The position numbers and the translations under genes are program-made. From Bacteroidales bacterium (GTDB taxonomy: Bacteria; Bacteroidota; Bacteroidia; Bacteroidales; UBA932): a stretch of 64,000 nt of DNA. The DNA is taken from assembly GCA_017398335.1 (NCBI GenBank), contig JAFQGK010000031.1:1-64000 (forward strand). Reading direction: 5' to 3'. The notes below the pieces were generated by a model. The model made no database searches, was not told the origin of the DNA, and saw only the letters and a program-made list of their open reading frames with translations. Below, piece after piece: positions 33,966 to 45,021 of this stretch; position 1 is the first letter of the stretch; every line of letters starts with the position of its first letter.

Positions 33966-35285
33966 TTATTTTTTACCATATTCCGGATCCACCTTCACAA
34001 GCATCGTAACAGCTACCGTCACAAGACAGCAGACCATAACGAAACCGAAGAAGAGAGTGTATCCGAACCATTCCTGAATATATCCTGCCACCATTCCTGG
34101 CAGCATCATGCTTAAAGCCATGAAAGCAGTACACAACGAATAGTGTGCCGTTTTGAATTCTCCCTCTGAGAAATATATCAGATACAGCATATATGCCGTA
34201 AATCCAAAGCCGTATCCGAACTGGTCCAATGCCACACAAAAGCCTGGAATCCAGAGACTTTCCGGCTGAAAAGCACTAAGGAAGACAAATGACAGGCATG
34301 GAAGTGTAAGAGCCGCCGCCATCGGCCACATTGATTTCTTGAGTCCCCATCTGGAGGCAGCTATTCCACCGAGAATACCTCCGACTGTCAACGCTGCTAT
34401 TCCGATCGTTCCATAGATCAGACCGACCGACTGGGTTGTCAGTCCCAGACCACCTTTGTCCAGCGGGTCCAGAAGGAAAGGGTTCATCATCTTGACGAGA
34501 AAAGCCTCCGGGAGACGATACAGCAGCATGAACAGCATAGCTATGAAAACACCTTTCTTGCTGAAGAAAGTCACGAAGGTACGTCCGAAATCCTTGATTA
34601 TATCTGCCGCACAGGTGGTATTTCTTGAAGAGTCCGATGCAGGATGCGGTAGGCGGAATGTATGCCATAACGTAATGAGAGCGAACAGCACCGCCCCTGA
34701 AACCAATGTGACAGACCAAGCCTTCGGCACATCACCGAACTTCTGCTCCAGCATGCCGGCTATGACAACAAGGACTCCCTGTCCGAATATGGATGAAAGA
34801 CGATAGAAAGTGCTTCTGATGCCCACGAATAAAGACTGGTCCTTGGTATCGAGCGCAAGCATATAGAAGCCGTCTGCCGCAATATCATGGGTTGCTGAGG
34901 CAAATGCCGTAATCCAGAACAGGGCCAGAGTCAATGCAAATAAAGATACCGGGGTATTGCCTGATGCTATGACTTCCGCTGACGGGTGAGGCAGTGAAAA
35001 AGCGGTCAGAGCAAAAGCTGTGGACATTATTACCTGCATGGAAAGAACCCACCATCTTTTTGTCCTGATGATATCCACGAAAGGGCTCCACAGAGGCTTT
35101 ATCACCCAAGGCAGATACAGAAGGCTGGTATACATAGCCATATCACCTTTCGACATACCCATGTTCGTGAACATTATCACAGATATAGTGTTCACAATGA
35201 AATATGGAATACCCTCGGCGAAATATAATGTCGGAATCCACAACCAGGGATTATTTCTCTTGTCCATAAATATACGTTTTATCAT
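33966..35285 (-). CDS. AmpG-like MFS muropeptide permease
   Basis: A 439-residue inner-membrane transporter with about 12 helices. The N-terminus (WLWIPTLYFAEGIPYFIVN) and SLLYLPWVIKPLWSPFVD match AmpG permeases, which import anhydromuropeptides released during wall turnover. TFYRLSSIFGQG is the central signature. The gene overlaps the DUF4922-SpoIID gene by four bases (ATGA), which fixes the start at MIKRIF. The neighbours (SpoIID-type lytic protein, NamZ) support a muropeptide substrate, though other sugar-peptide cargo cannot be excluded. Confidence 0.85.
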   Translation of the reverse strand: MIKRIFMDKRNNPWLWIPTLYFAEGIPYFIVNTISVIMFTNMGMSKGDMAMYTSLLYLPWVIKPLWSPFVDIIRTKRWWVLSMQVIMSTAFALTAFSLPHPSAEVIASGNTPVSLFALTLALFWITAFASATHDIAADGFYMLALDTKDQSLFVGIRSTFYRLSSIFGQGVLVVIAGMLEQKFGDVPKAWSVTLVSGAVLFALITLWHTFRLPHPASDSSRNTTCAADIIKDFGRTFVTFFSKKGVFIAMLFMLLYRLPEAFLVKMMNPFLLDPLDKGGLGLTTQSVGLIYGTIGIAALTVGGILGGIAASRWGLKKSMWPMAAALTLPCLSFVFLSAFQPESLWIPGFCVALDQFGYGFGFTAYMLYLIYFSEGEFKTAHYSLCTAFMALSMMLPGMVAGYIQEWFGYTLFFGFVMVCCLVTVAVTMLVKVDPEYGKK

Positions 35286-37573
35286 TCATCTATTGGGGCT
35301 GAACGGGCTCCCGGATAATAATGCTGGAGTATCTGCGTGTAGGTATGGCCTTCCGCTGCCATCACTGCCGCTCCGATCTGACACAGTCCCACTCCGTGAC
35401 CCCATCCAGAACCAAGAAGCCTTACAGTAGACCACTCATCTTCAGCCTTTACCATGACACCTTCAGCAGAGAGATATTCAATTTCAAAAGCAGAGCTCTT
35501 CAGGTGAGATTCAGACAATATCCTTCTGATTTCCAGCTCTTTACCAACAATCAAAGTACGGTCAGAGCCTGAAATCTTCAATCTGTATATCCTTCCTGAA
35601 TCACCCCGTTCCAACGCTTCGAGAGAATTGAGTCTGCCGATCGCAATCCCGCTTCTACGCTCTATCAGTGAGGAGAGTTCATCCCTGTCATATTCCTGGA
35701 TCCATCTGTAAAAATCGACAGTCTCCTGATCATAGTTGTTCAGCACCTTGCCCAGGATTGATTTATCCTCTGTGTCACAGAAACATTTTCCGTCCCCTGC
35801 ATGTCCCGGAGTGTCTGCAAGAGGCTGAAGGTAAGGATAATCCTTGTTCTCCCAGCAGACTGAGAAACGCTCCATACGCCCTCCGCAGCATTTCGAGAAA
35901 CGGGCATCACAAAGCTCCCCTTCATACGTAAGCACCTGCCCCCAAGTGGCGTCAATGACCTTTCTGACTTTTTCCCCGACAGCTCTGGTAAGTCCCTGAT
36001 ATCTCTGGCAATGGTCATCAGCACACACATCATAGAGCACATGATCTTCCTTATCATACCATTTTTCGTATTCGAGGACATCCTCTTCCGCGGTCTCACC
36101 TGAAGTATTGAATCTTGCATCAAGTTCCGATATCAGCGAAGGCAGATTGCAGATGCCGTCCGGGACCTTGGCCGTATGCATGCACCTGAAAGACCCAAGC
36201 TGAGCCATTACCCACGAACGTGAAATGACGGCATGGGCCTTAAGAAACTCTTCATCAGCCGTAGCACTCATCTCAGAAGATATGACGCTCAACAGATAAT
36301 CCTCGACACCTATTATATTAATAGCCACAAGCTTACCCTTGGACACAATGATTTTCAACGCCCCGGCAAACATCTGGTTCTCTTTCCTCTGCCAATGAAA
36401 ACCTAGGCCTATGGTCACATCATGAAGCACGAATGCAGGCTCGGCAAACATCGTAGAAAGAGTAGGGGAACCGAAATACAGTTCATCGTACAGGGCTCCG
36501 TCATATTCAATCTTACCTTCACGCATGACTGCCTTTCTTACGCCTGCTCCATCCGATAGGATTTCGAAGATGATCTCTTCTGCCGACATGATTCCCACAT
36601 TTATGGTTTTCTGCCCACGGGTAAGTCTTTTCAGTAAGACAGCCTCATCTTCCTTGGAAACGGATACCTCCTCAACCATCTCGGAGAGCAGTTCCTGAGT
36701 TATCTTATCATATTCCTCTGGCACCGGAACTATGAACACGCCGGCCATATCCGCACACCCCGGACTCATCGTAAGATGGTCGGGACCTTCCGAATAATAA
36801 TGATGAGACCTGTGAGAACGTCTGAAGACGATTATCGACCGGTATTCACCGTCTGCCCACCAGCTGAAAAGATTGAACAAAGGCTCCGGCTCCCCTTCCG
36901 GTGTCACAGCACAATCCAGCAGTCTGTAAAACATCTTCGCCGCAGACTTGGCCGTCTCCGACCTTAGCACGAACACTCCGGTAGTAAACTTCTGATAATG
37001 ATATAATTCCGCATCCTGAACAGAAGTAACGAACTTGAGTACCGGGGTTCCGGACATTATACATTCGTTTACATCATTTTCAAGAGGAGTCAGTCCCTTG
37101 GGAGCTCCTTGGAAATGATGATGGTCAGGAGCAGAAGCTCCGCTTTTCGGGCCGTTATAGAAGAAGGTATACCCGTCATATTTTCTTGCAAGATCGAGCA
37201 TATCCACATACCGATGCCATATGGACTGGTCGGTATGCCTCGATTTGGCTATGACCAGATGATCCGGGAATATAGGATATGGATTGACGAGTATGTCATA
37301 TTTCTTTCCCTTACGGCCTTCAAACTTCAGCATGATCTGCTCTGCCGGACGGTTTTCACGGCACAGGAAGCAAGGTCTCTTTGCAAGGTCCTTCTTATCA
37401 AGCTTTGCGGCAGATGAAATCATCCTGGCCGGATTGAACTGAAGCTTTACAGTCAGCCCTCCGACCTCCACCTCCCTCACCTTGACTTCCTTGAGTGCGC
37501 GGAAATTATCACAAGCAAGCGGCCAGCGGGAAAGCTGGTCGCCTACAAATTTATGTATCCTGTCCTGACTCAT
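35282..37573 (-). CDS. DUF4922-SpoIID fusion protein
   Basis: A 763-residue two-part protein. Residues ~1-300 are DUF4922, a HIT-like nucleotidyltransferase/phosphorylase fold with [13 protein letters not shown] (97-109) and the histidine motif PDHHHFQ (149-155). Residues ~335-763 are a SpoIID/LytB domain ([49 protein letters not shown]), the family that includes the lytic transglycosylase SpoIID. No signal peptide is visible, which is odd for a wall-acting domain. The fusion occurs in other Bacteroidales as I recall. It is coupled at both ends by ATGA overlaps with GT2 and the AmpG-like gene. Confidence 0.85.
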   Translation of the reverse strand: MSQDRIHKFVGDQLSRWPLACDNFRALKEVKVREVEVGGLTVKLQFNPARMISSAAKLDKKDLAKRPCFLCRENRPAEQIMLKFEGRKGKKYDILVNPYPIFPDHLVIAKSRHTDQSIWHRYVDMLDLARKYDGYTFFYNGPKSGASAPDHHHFQGAPKGLTPLENDVNECIMSGTPVLKFVTSVQDAELYHYQKFTTGVFVLRSETAKSAAKMFYRLLDCAVTPEGEPEPLFNLFSWWADGEYRSIIVFRRSHRSHHYYSEGPDHLTMSPGCADMAGVFIVPVPEEYDKITQELLSEMVEEVSVSKEDEAVLLKRLTRGQKTINVGIMSAEEIIFEILSDGAGVRKAVMREGKIEYDGALYDELYFGSPTLSTMFAEPAFVLHDVTIGLGFHWQRKENQMFAGALKIIVSKGKLVAINIIGVEDYLLSVISSEMSATADEEFLKAHAVISRSWVMAQLGSFRCMHTAKVPDGICNLPSLISELDARFNTSGETAEEDVLEYEKWYDKEDHVLYDVCADDHCQRYQGLTRAVGEKVRKVIDATWGQVLTYEGELCDARFSKCCGGRMERFSVCWENKDYPYLQPLADTPGHAGDGKCFCDTEDKSILGKVLNNYDQETVDFYRWIQEYDRDELSSLIERRSGIAIGRLNSLEALERGDSGRIYRLKISGSDRTLIVGKELEIRRILSESHLKSSAFEIEYLSAEGVMVKAEDEWSTVRLLGSGWGHGVGLCQIGAAVMAAEGHTYTQILQHYYPGARSAPIDE

Positions 37574-39018
37574 TTCATTCTTGCTTCAAGTTCCCAGGTA
37601 CGTATCCTGTCTTTATACAGATTATTGGCATTGACTTTCTCGATATCAAGAGCTGCATCTGAATTGCCCTCCCATCTGCGGCAGCAATAAAGGACATCAT
37701 AAATACGTCCGATCCTATATTCCCGACTTATCCTGAGACCCAGGGCATAATCCTCACCGTAGCTTGTATTAGGAAGGTTTATGCGACGCAGCAAAGGAGT
37801 CCAGAAGGCTCTCGGTGCGCCCAATCCATTGATTCGCAAGGCATTGTTACGTCCGTTGGTCTCTGTCCATTCCTTATGGTCGATTATTCCCGGAGGAATA
37901 GGATTCATATTGAAATCTGTCATCTGATATGTTCCGACAACCATTGCACATTTCTGCTCGCGGAAAGCCGTCACAATCTTAGAGAGGGTATCCGGACCGC
38001 TGTAGACATCGTCGCTGTCCAGCTGCACAGCATACTCACCGCAATGTCCGCTATGAACTGCCAGATTCCAGCATCCGCCTATGCCCAGATCGTATTTTGC
38101 AGGAACAATATGCACAAGGCGACTGTCTTCTGACGCTATCTCTTCGAGAAGCTCTGTCGTTCCGTCTGTGGAATGATTATCCACAACGATCACATTGAAC
38201 GTGAAATCACATTTCTGGGCCAGGGCACTTTCAACGGCATCCCTGACTGTCCTTACTCTGTTATATACAGGGATGACCACACTTGCCGTCACCGGACATC
38301 CTTCCGGCAGGCCATCTTCGCCACGTACCACTCCAAGAGCCTCTGCATCAGGCTCCTTGAAGACTGGCTCGAGATATGCTCCGATACGCTTCAGATGTTC
38401 CGTACATATCTTCTCCATCTCTATCTGCACATCCCTGTTGCGCGGATCCACATAATCAAACTGCTTTTCACCGGACTTTCTGTTGTCAGTCTCTATTTCT
38501 GTATAGAGATATTCATTGACATGTACGATCTTCTTCATTCTGAGACGGAGATCATACAAAGCGCCCCAGCTGTAATCCTCAGTCATAGCCTTGACGGCTC
38601 TACGGAAGGCTGAGCTTCTGAACACGAGGATACTGCCGAAATCAAAATCATCTCTCAGGGCGCCCTTCTGACAATCAATCAACGGATGTTTCTTTCTGAC
38701 CGGACCGGAATCTCCCGTATTGACCATCTGGTAATGATCGGCATACAGCATGTCTGCCTTTGTGTCTTCTGCAATGGCCAGAATCCTGTCAAGAGCGAAC
38801 ATACCCATATCAAGAGGCTGATCCTTCGTATATAGAAGCAGAAATTTTTCAGAAACGGCCTCTGCTATTGACCTTAATGTCCCGGTAGCTCTCAAGGAAA
38901 CTCCCGATAGAATTGTGACTCCTGTAAATGAATCACTTCTGCTGAAGGACTCCACCGTCACAGATATATCCTCACCGGACATTGACGGTACAAAACATTC
39001 GATGCTTGACATAATCAT
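37570..39018 (-). CDS. family 2 glycosyltransferase
   Basis: A 482-residue protein whose second half is a GT-A glycosyltransferase: [21 protein letters not shown] (start of the nucleotide-binding strand, ~residue 245), [12 protein letters not shown], and the metal-binding LDSDDVY. The first ~230 residues look like a second, degenerate GT-A domain ([27 protein letters not shown]), so it may be a tandem of one active and one inactive module. No membrane segment is present. A second ATG two codons in is possible. It overlaps the DUF4922-SpoIID gene by four bases; acceptor unknown. Confidence 0.85.
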   Translation of the reverse strand: MIMSSIECFVPSMSGEDISVTVESFSRSDSFTGVTILSGVSLRATGTLRSIAEAVSEKFLLLYTKDQPLDMGMFALDRILAIAEDTKADMLYADHYQMVNTGDSGPVRKKHPLIDCQKGALRDDFDFGSILVFRSSAFRRAVKAMTEDYSWGALYDLRLRMKKIVHVNEYLYTEIETDNRKSGEKQFDYVDPRNRDVQIEMEKICTEHLKRIGAYLEPVFKEPDAEALGVVRGEDGLPEGCPVTASVVIPVYNRVRTVRDAVESALAQKCDFTFNVIVVDNHSTDGTTELLEEIASEDSRLVHIVPAKYDLGIGGCWNLAVHSGHCGEYAVQLDSDDVYSGPDTLSKIVTAFREQKCAMVVGTYQMTDFNMNPIPPGIIDHKEWTETNGRNNALRINGLGAPRAFWTPLLRRINLPNTSYGEDYALGLRISREYRIGRIYDVLYCCRRWEGNSDAALDIEKVNANNLYKDRIRTWELEARMK

Positions 39019-39043
39019 ATTTGCTTTGGCATATCAAAGTAAG

Positions 39044-39631
39044 TTACAGCAGGGCCAGAAGAGAAGCCCTGATCTCCGAATACTCGCTTTCGAAATTAGG
39101 AGTGAATACACTGCATCCGATATTTGCATCAATCTCGGCTATATCCCACCATCGTCCTTCATCCACCTCATGGAGATCAGGACGGAGATCATAGCTGCCT
39201 ACTGCGGCAAAGACATTGACCAATTCACGTTCTATCTCTGATTCAAACACATAGGTATCAAGATATATCGGATTGAAAGCTGTCAGCCCCAACTCCTCAG
39301 ATGCCTCCCTGTAGACAGTCTCAATCAAGGTCTCTCCATAAGAGACATGACCCCCGACAGCAGTATCCCACTTTCCTGGCTGTATATCCTTATCCATCGA
39401 CCGCTTCTGAAGATAGATCTGCCCCTGACGATTGATTATATGTATATGGATGACCGGATGAAGAGGCTTCGCGCCGCTATGACAATACTGTCTGACGGCA
39501 CGCCCGGTCACAATGCCGCTCGGTTCCACTATAGGGAACCATTCCGAAGCGGCAGGGCGCAACATGGAAGTCTCTGCTGTAGGAGCAGGGACCATAGGAG
39601 CTATATCATATGGATATATAAGTTCTATCAT
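39044..39631 (-). CDS. NUDIX hydrolase
   Basis: A 195-residue NUDIX protein. The NUDIX box Gx5Ex7REUxEExGU is intact in GHVSYGETLIETVYREASEE plus LGL, after GKWDTAVGG. The front part (VTGRAVRQYCH, PVIHIHIINRQGQIYLQKR) resembles the subfamily annotated near isopentenyl-diphosphate isomerase, but the isomerase catalytic Cys/Glu pattern is not convincing, so a pyrophosphohydrolase is more likely. The start codon overlaps the stop of the thioesterase gene by one base (TGATG). Confidence 0.9.
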   Translation of the reverse strand: MIELIYPYDIAPMVPAPTAETSMLRPAASEWFPIVEPSGIVTGRAVRQYCHSGAKPLHPVIHIHIINRQGQIYLQKRSMDKDIQPGKWDTAVGGHVSYGETLIETVYREASEELGLTAFNPIYLDTYVFESEIERELVNVFAAVGSYDLRPDLHEVDEGRWWDIAEIDANIGCSVFTPNFESEYSEIRASLLALL

Positions 39632-40365
39632 CAGAATAAAATTTCCACACAGAACGAAGACACATCTCCGACCTTACCCTCCACAAAGACGTGAAGCCCG
39701 TCTTCCTTTTCGAGACTTGCCCTATATATCCTGACAGTCTCTCCAGCCTTTGTCTCATGGTTGAAGTTTATCGTAACCTCCTTCACCGGCCTGACAGATG
39801 CCACAGCATAATCCACAGCATCCATTGCCCAGTGCATATACATAGCGTTATTGGTGTGACCGTTGAGATCGACATCAGAATATGACACGACATGCTCCAT
39901 GACAAACTCCGGTTCCGTATCTTTCGGCATCTGAACCTTCTCTGCCGGGGTCTCGATGACATTATCGCTGCAGGTCGTGCCTTCGTCCATCAGATGGGGA
40001 TCACGGACAAGCCTGCGGGTCTCCAGATTCAGCACCAGCCATGAAGTGGTAGCCTTCACACAATCATTCCCATCCTTATCTTTCATTATGAAGTCTCTCA
40101 GGAAGAACAGGCGATTGAGCCCCTTATGCCAGGTAGTGAGAGATACTTCATCCCTCCACAGAGGTGCATTTACAAACTTTATGTTCATTCTGGACAATAT
40201 CCATGCAGTCTTGGAGGTAATCAGGTCATCGTAGCCGAATCCAAGCACAGTTGCATGCCTGTTTGCCATTTCCTGAGCCAGATCCATAAAGGAGGCCGGC
40301 TTAAGTCTCCACGATGCATCAGTCTGATAGCATGGTATTGTAAGGTTTTGCGTCAATCTGTTCAT
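39631..40365 (-). CDS. acyl-ACP thioesterase
   Basis: A 244-residue double hot-dog thioesterase of the FatA/FatB type that releases fatty acids from acyl carrier protein. The N-terminal hot dog includes [23 protein letters not shown] and [11 protein letters not shown]. The second contains [19 protein letters not shown], with the conserved Asp-x-Asn-x-His catalytic cluster. Length fits bacterial members. Four-base overlap with the HU-like gene upstream (ATGA) and one-base overlap with the NUDIX gene downstream show tight coupling. Confidence 0.93.
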   Translation of the reverse strand: MNRLTQNLTIPCYQTDASWRLKPASFMDLAQEMANRHATVLGFGYDDLITSKTAWILSRMNIKFVNAPLWRDEVSLTTWHKGLNRLFFLRDFIMKDKDGNDCVKATTSWLVLNLETRRLVRDPHLMDEGTTCSDNVIETPAEKVQMPKDTEPEFVMEHVVSYSDVDLNGHTNNAMYMHWAMDAVDYAVASVRPVKEVTINFNHETKAGETVRIYRASLEKEDGLHVFVEGKVGDVSSFCVEILF

Positions 40366-41231
40366 AATGTGCGGTTAAGAATCTCCAGTTCTTCCGGAGT
40401 ATATAATATCGAATCCATGAAATCCGGCGCCAAATGTGCCAGAACAACATATGCGACGAGCAGGACAAGCAATGCCGCCATGACTATACCGGCGATGAGA
40501 AGGAAACGCTTCCAGAACGGCTTCTTTCCTTCTGTTTCAGGGTCGCTCTTGACTTCCGGAAGAAGTTCGATTTCAGGTACTACCTGTATCTCCATTTCCG
40601 GTTCGGCTATTGGAGCAGGGTCCGCTTCTGGCTCTGGTTCATGCACTGGCTCAGGTTCAAGCACTGGCTCAGGTTCAAGCACTGGCTCAGGTTCCGGTGC
40701 AATTACGGGTTCTGGTTTAGTTTCCGGTTCAGTCTGAACTGCTGCGGGAGCCTCATCAAGGATAGAGCGAAGCCCTACTACAGCCTCACTCACCTCCTGT
40801 TCTGTCTCCTGATGTGTCTTGAGTGAAATAGGTTCAAGGCCGATTCCTGCAGGATAAATATCCAGATCTTCATCTGCTATAAAGAACAGATTATTCTCCT
40901 TTGTCGCCCTGAGACGGCCAAGTCCGGGAAAGACGATTACCTTCTTAGTATGAATGACCGTCCTAAGTTCTGAGATGAAATCGCCCAGAATCCTGCACGC
41001 CACATCCCTTTCAAGCGCATTGGTAGAAGCATAGAAATCCACCAGCATCTCATCCATGTCCGGTTTTGACCTGAAATACAGCTTTCTGTACGGAGGATTG
41101 ATGGTATAGCCCTTATCAGAAAAAGTAGCCGGCACCATCTCGGCAACAAAGCAACCGAGCCCCGGAAGGACTACCTTATCATTGTCAAGAATCAGCTCCT
41201 TGACCATTTTTGACAAAAGATCTATATCCAT
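40362..41231 (-). CDS. CCDC81-type HU-domain membrane protein
   Basis: A 289-residue protein. Residues 1-58 ([20 protein letters not shown]) and ~60-130 ([39 protein letters not shown]) fit the two CCDC81-like prokaryotic HU domains. A Pro/Glu-rich stretch with LEPEPV repeats (~165-225) leads to one membrane helix near residues 241-262 ([20 protein letters not shown]). Related proteins usually end in a SPOR domain that binds denuded peptidoglycan; here only ~25 residues follow the helix. A nucleoid- or cytoskeleton-to-envelope link is speculative. It heads the nine-gene leftward run. Confidence 0.8.
   Translation of the reverse strand: MDIDLLSKMVKELILDNDKVVLPGLGCFVAEMVPATFSDKGYTINPPYRKLYFRSKPDMDEMLVDFYASTNALERDVACRILGDFISELRTVIHTKKVIVFPGLGRLRATKENNLFFIADEDLDIYPAGIGLEPISLKTHQETEQEVSEAVVGLRSILDEAPAAVQTEPETKPEPVIAPEPEPVLEPEPVLEPEPVHEPEPEADPAPIAEPEMEIQVVPEIELLPEVKSDPETEGKKPFWKRFLLIAGIVMAALLVLLVAYVVLAHLAPDFMDSILYTPEELEILNRTL
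40643..40695. repeat. 18-bp in-frame tandem repeat in the HU-like gene
   Basis: GCACTGGCTCAGGTTCAA repeats at 40643, 40661 and 40679 (last copy partial), with a degenerate copy just before. It encodes LEPEPV repeats on the leftward strand, so copy-number change keeps the frame and alters linker length. Confidence 0.85.
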
Positions 41232-41279
41232 AATTTTGAGTGCTGGGACCTGCGGTCAGTTAATTTTCAGAAAACATTA

Positions 41280-41287
41280 CAAATATA
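41280..41287 (-). promoter_or_regulatory. -7 element of the nine-gene leftward run
   Basis: Leftward TATATTTG, 48 bases before the HU-like ATG; no clear -33 TTTG. No other consensus promoter was noticed inside the run down to 30277. Confidence 0.5.
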
Positions 41288-41345
41288 GTGAAATTTAGTG
41301 ATTATTCTGTTTTTGTCACTTTTTTCAAAAAAAATGTCGAAAAAA

Positions 41346-41376
41346 TTTGCAAGTATCGAAATTGTTCGTACCTTTG
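41346..41376 (+). promoter_or_regulatory. promoter of tRNA-Asn
   Basis: TTTG-N19-TACCTTTG: both boxes match the Bacteroidota consensus with ideal spacing. It ends 36 bases before the tRNA. Confidence 0.85.
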
Positions 41377-41412
41377 CAATCCCAAACGAAAAGAAACCGT
41401 TTGAGACGACAT

Positions 41413-41489
41413 TCCCGAATAGCTCAGTTGGTTAGAGCATCTGACTGTTAATCAGAGGGTCCTTGGTTCAAGTCCAAGTTCGGGAGCCA
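41413..41489 (+). tRNA. tRNA-Asn (anticodon GTT)
   Basis: A full cloverleaf. Acceptor stem TCCCGAA pairs with TTCGGGA, the D arm is GCTCAGTTGGTTAGAGC, and the anticodon stem TCTGA/TCAGA encloses the loop CTGTTAA (anticodon GTT at 41447-41449). The T arm is CTTGG-TTCAAGT-CCAAG, the discriminator G, and the CCA end is encoded. Anticodon GTT reads AAC and AAU. It has its own promoter and terminator. Confidence 0.98.
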
Positions 41490-41519
41490 AAAGACTGACA
41501 TTCCTGTCAGTCTTTTTTT
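41490..41519 (+). terminator. intrinsic terminator of tRNA-Asn
   Basis: AAAGACTGACA pairs with TGTCAGTCTTT (11 bp, loop TTCC), followed by a T7 run. Textbook form. Confidence 0.92.
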
Positions 41520-41655
41520 GCATACGGAGGTACTAATCTAATGTGAATACAATCTTGAATTTCCGTTATACCTGTTTGGAATCAGAGTAGAATAGATATA
41601 TATGTGCATTCGAGGGCAAAAATCAAGTTGTATCATTCAATAATAAAAAATCAAG

Positions 41656-41683
41656 ATAGCACACAGAACGCCCTGTGTGCTAT
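41656..41683. terminator. hairpin in the gap between tRNA-Asn and the MBL gene
   Basis: TAGCACACAG pairs with CTGTGTGCTA (10 bp plus an A-T pair, 6-base loop) with TTTTA on the rightward side and a T-rich stretch on the leftward side. It is about 130 bases beyond the stop of the leftward MBL gene and is its likely terminator. Nothing else was found in the 290 bases between the tRNA terminator and that gene. Confidence 0.6.
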
Positions 41684-41809
41684 TTTATGGAGGTGAACAT
41701 TCTTTCTGGATCGTTGGAGATTTGGTATTCCAACCGAGGAGATGTACTGCCAAGATATAATCCATGAAAAAGCGAATCGCATTTCCGATTGTCAAGGTGA
41801 CTACGAAAG

Positions 41810-42742
41810 TCATGGGTAATTGCTGAGCTGTTTCGGCGATTTGAATACGACCTCGAGACCATCATAGGCAGCACACAATGGAGCAGGGAGAGCAGCATCA
41901 AGTTCCGCCTGCGTTCCATTCAGGGTTCGGGCAAGATGAGTCAGATAGATTGGTTGTCCATCCTGCGGAGCATAACGTCCGGTCTTTTGAAGAACCTTTG
42001 CAGTCCTTTCCACATCGCCGACACTGGAATGTGTGTATATACGGAAATCAACATGGTGCTCAAGTCCCATCGTCGCTTCCATTATCAGACCGGTTATCGG
42101 TTTTCCTGACGGATCGTGTGCATCAATTCCGGCGAGTCTGGCAGCAACAGCAGGTATGCCGGCTGTATCGGTTGCATACAGTACTCTTGCACCATTCTTC
42201 TCGATCAGATAAATAAGAGTCTGCTCGAACGTATTGGAAGTTGCATGATTAGCTGGCAATGGCGTAATCTTCAGATCATCTACCTGCAATGGCTGTCCTA
42301 CGAATACCGGCACCATCTCAGGTATAGCCACGCCGAGTTCCTTTGATGCCGTCTTGAAGTCACGTTGTGCCACATCAAACCAGGTATGGCTCAGATATAC
42401 TTTTCTGACACCGGATTTAAGAGCCGCAAAAGGATCGTAATGGTCTCTGTGCGAATGTGTATAGAAGATCACCTCCGGTTTGATTCCAGGAGGTATTATT
42501 TCGATGTTTCCAGCAGTCAGGTCCACAAAGACTTTGCGATCCACCAATATACTGGATAACCGGCGAAGTTCTCCCCGGCTGTCCCTCCCCTTCCAGTCAG
42601 CAGCTCCTGTTCCCAGAAAAATCACCGTCATGTCTTCCGTAGCCGATTCCGGAGACTTCGCAAAGACATTGACGGCTGCAGATTCAACGCCGACAGCAGC
42701 AAGAGATGCAGCAGACACTTTAAGAAATGATCTTCTATCCAT
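41810..42742 (-). CDS. Tat-exported MBL-fold metallo-hydrolase
   Basis: A 310-residue metallo-beta-lactamase-fold hydrolase. It starts MDRRSFLKVSAASLAAVG, a twin-arginine signal, so it would be exported folded. Metal ligands are in THSHRDHYDP, NHATSN and YATDTAG, and a late TH (YLTHLART). The order resembles the PhnP/RNase Z-like branch more than beta-lactamases. The substrate is unknown. It is monocistronic; a weak promoter-like TATCTTTA lies about 35 bases upstream. Confidence 0.85.
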   Translation of the reverse strand: MDRRSFLKVSAASLAAVGVESAAVNVFAKSPESATEDMTVIFLGTGAADWKGRDSRGELRRLSSILVDRKVFVDLTAGNIEIIPPGIKPEVIFYTHSHRDHYDPFAALKSGVRKVYLSHTWFDVAQRDFKTASKELGVAIPEMVPVFVGQPLQVDDLKITPLPANHATSNTFEQTLIYLIEKNGARVLYATDTAGIPAVAARLAGIDAHDPSGKPITGLIMEATMGLEHHVDFRIYTHSSVGDVERTAKVLQKTGRYAPQDGQPIYLTHLARTLNGTQAELDAALPAPLCAAYDGLEVVFKSPKQLSNYP

Positions 42743-42982
42743 ATGGTCGAATTTTAGATTTTTGAATTAAACCCTATAAAGATACTCGTTTTATTAAAAA
42801 TATCATATAACTTGCCTGTTTCAAGATTAGTTTCCCATGACTGCTATGCATACAAGAAAGAAAGGAGCCGCTGCAATCACTGCATTACGACTCCTAAACG
42901 TGTACTAAAACCTAAACCTGCACTAAAGATGCAAGGTCATTCGGTTTCGTTGCATCAAATATGAATTTTTTTTGAAATATTT

Positions 42983-44617
<1,635 letters not shown>

Positions 44618-44625
44618 TTACTCCT

Positions 44626-44892
44626 TTAAAGTATTGCCAATATATCCGACTGTTTCATTATAAGATAGTCCTTGCCATCTACTGCCACGTCAGTGCCTGC
44701 GTATTTGCCGTAGATCACGACATCGCCGACCTTTACTTCCATAGGTTCATCTTTCTTTCCAGGGCCGGCCGCCACAACGGTTCCCTGCTGAGGTTTTTCC
44801 TTTGCTGTGTCAGGAATATAAAGTCCTGATGCTGTCTGAGTCTCCGCAGCCTTTGGCTCGATTACGACTCTGTCTGCTAATGGTCTGATCAT
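44626..44892 (-). CDS. groES: 10-kDa co-chaperonin GroES
   Basis: An 88-residue co-chaperonin that caps Gro[15 protein letters not shown] at the start, [18 protein letters not shown] (mobile loop), [17 protein letters not shown] and the closing [13 protein letters not shown] are all standard. It heads the groES-groEL operon. No CIRCE operator (TTAGCACTC-N9-GAGTGCTAA) is present upstream, so HrcA control is not indicated; a direct repeat in the leader is described separately. Confidence 0.98.
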   Translation of the reverse strand: MIRPLADRVVIEPKAAETQTASGLYIPDTAKEKPQQGTVVAAGPGKKDEPMEVKVGDVVIYGKYAGTDVAVDGKDYLIMKQSDILAIL

Positions 44893-44940
44893 TTCTATAT
44901 ATTTTAATTGTTTTTACGATATGAATCTGACAGATCCGGT

Positions 44941-44956
44941 CCGTCATATACCGTCA
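44941..44956 (-). promoter_or_regulatory. direct repeat upstream of groES, possible regulator site
   Basis: On the leftward strand TGACGG-TATA-TGACGG, 49 bases before the groES ATG. No TAnnTTTG element was found in this leader, so groESL may use a different sigma factor; the repeat is a candidate control site, without direct proof. Confidence 0.3.
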
Positions 44957-44972
44957 GCGGGAACGGACAAAG

Positions 44973-45002
44973 AAAATGCCAGTCCTTCAAGACTGACATT
45001 TT
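44973..45002 (-). terminator. terminator of galM
   Basis: AAAATGCCAGTC pairs with GACTGACATTTT (12 bp with one G-U, 6-base loop), 19 bases after the galM stop. Leftward it continues CTTTGTCC, a modest T-rich tail. Confidence 0.65.
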
Positions 45003-45021
45003 GTCACATCCCTGTCTGAAA

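Noticed and set aside
41680..41919. Leftward frame of 79 codons at the end of the MBL gene
   Set aside because: Overlaps the MBL coding sequence in another frame and crosses its terminator hairpin region; no start signal.
44893..45021. CIRCE operator upstream of groES
   Set aside because: No TTAGCACTC/GAGTGCTAA inverted repeat; the hairpin present belongs to the end of galM.
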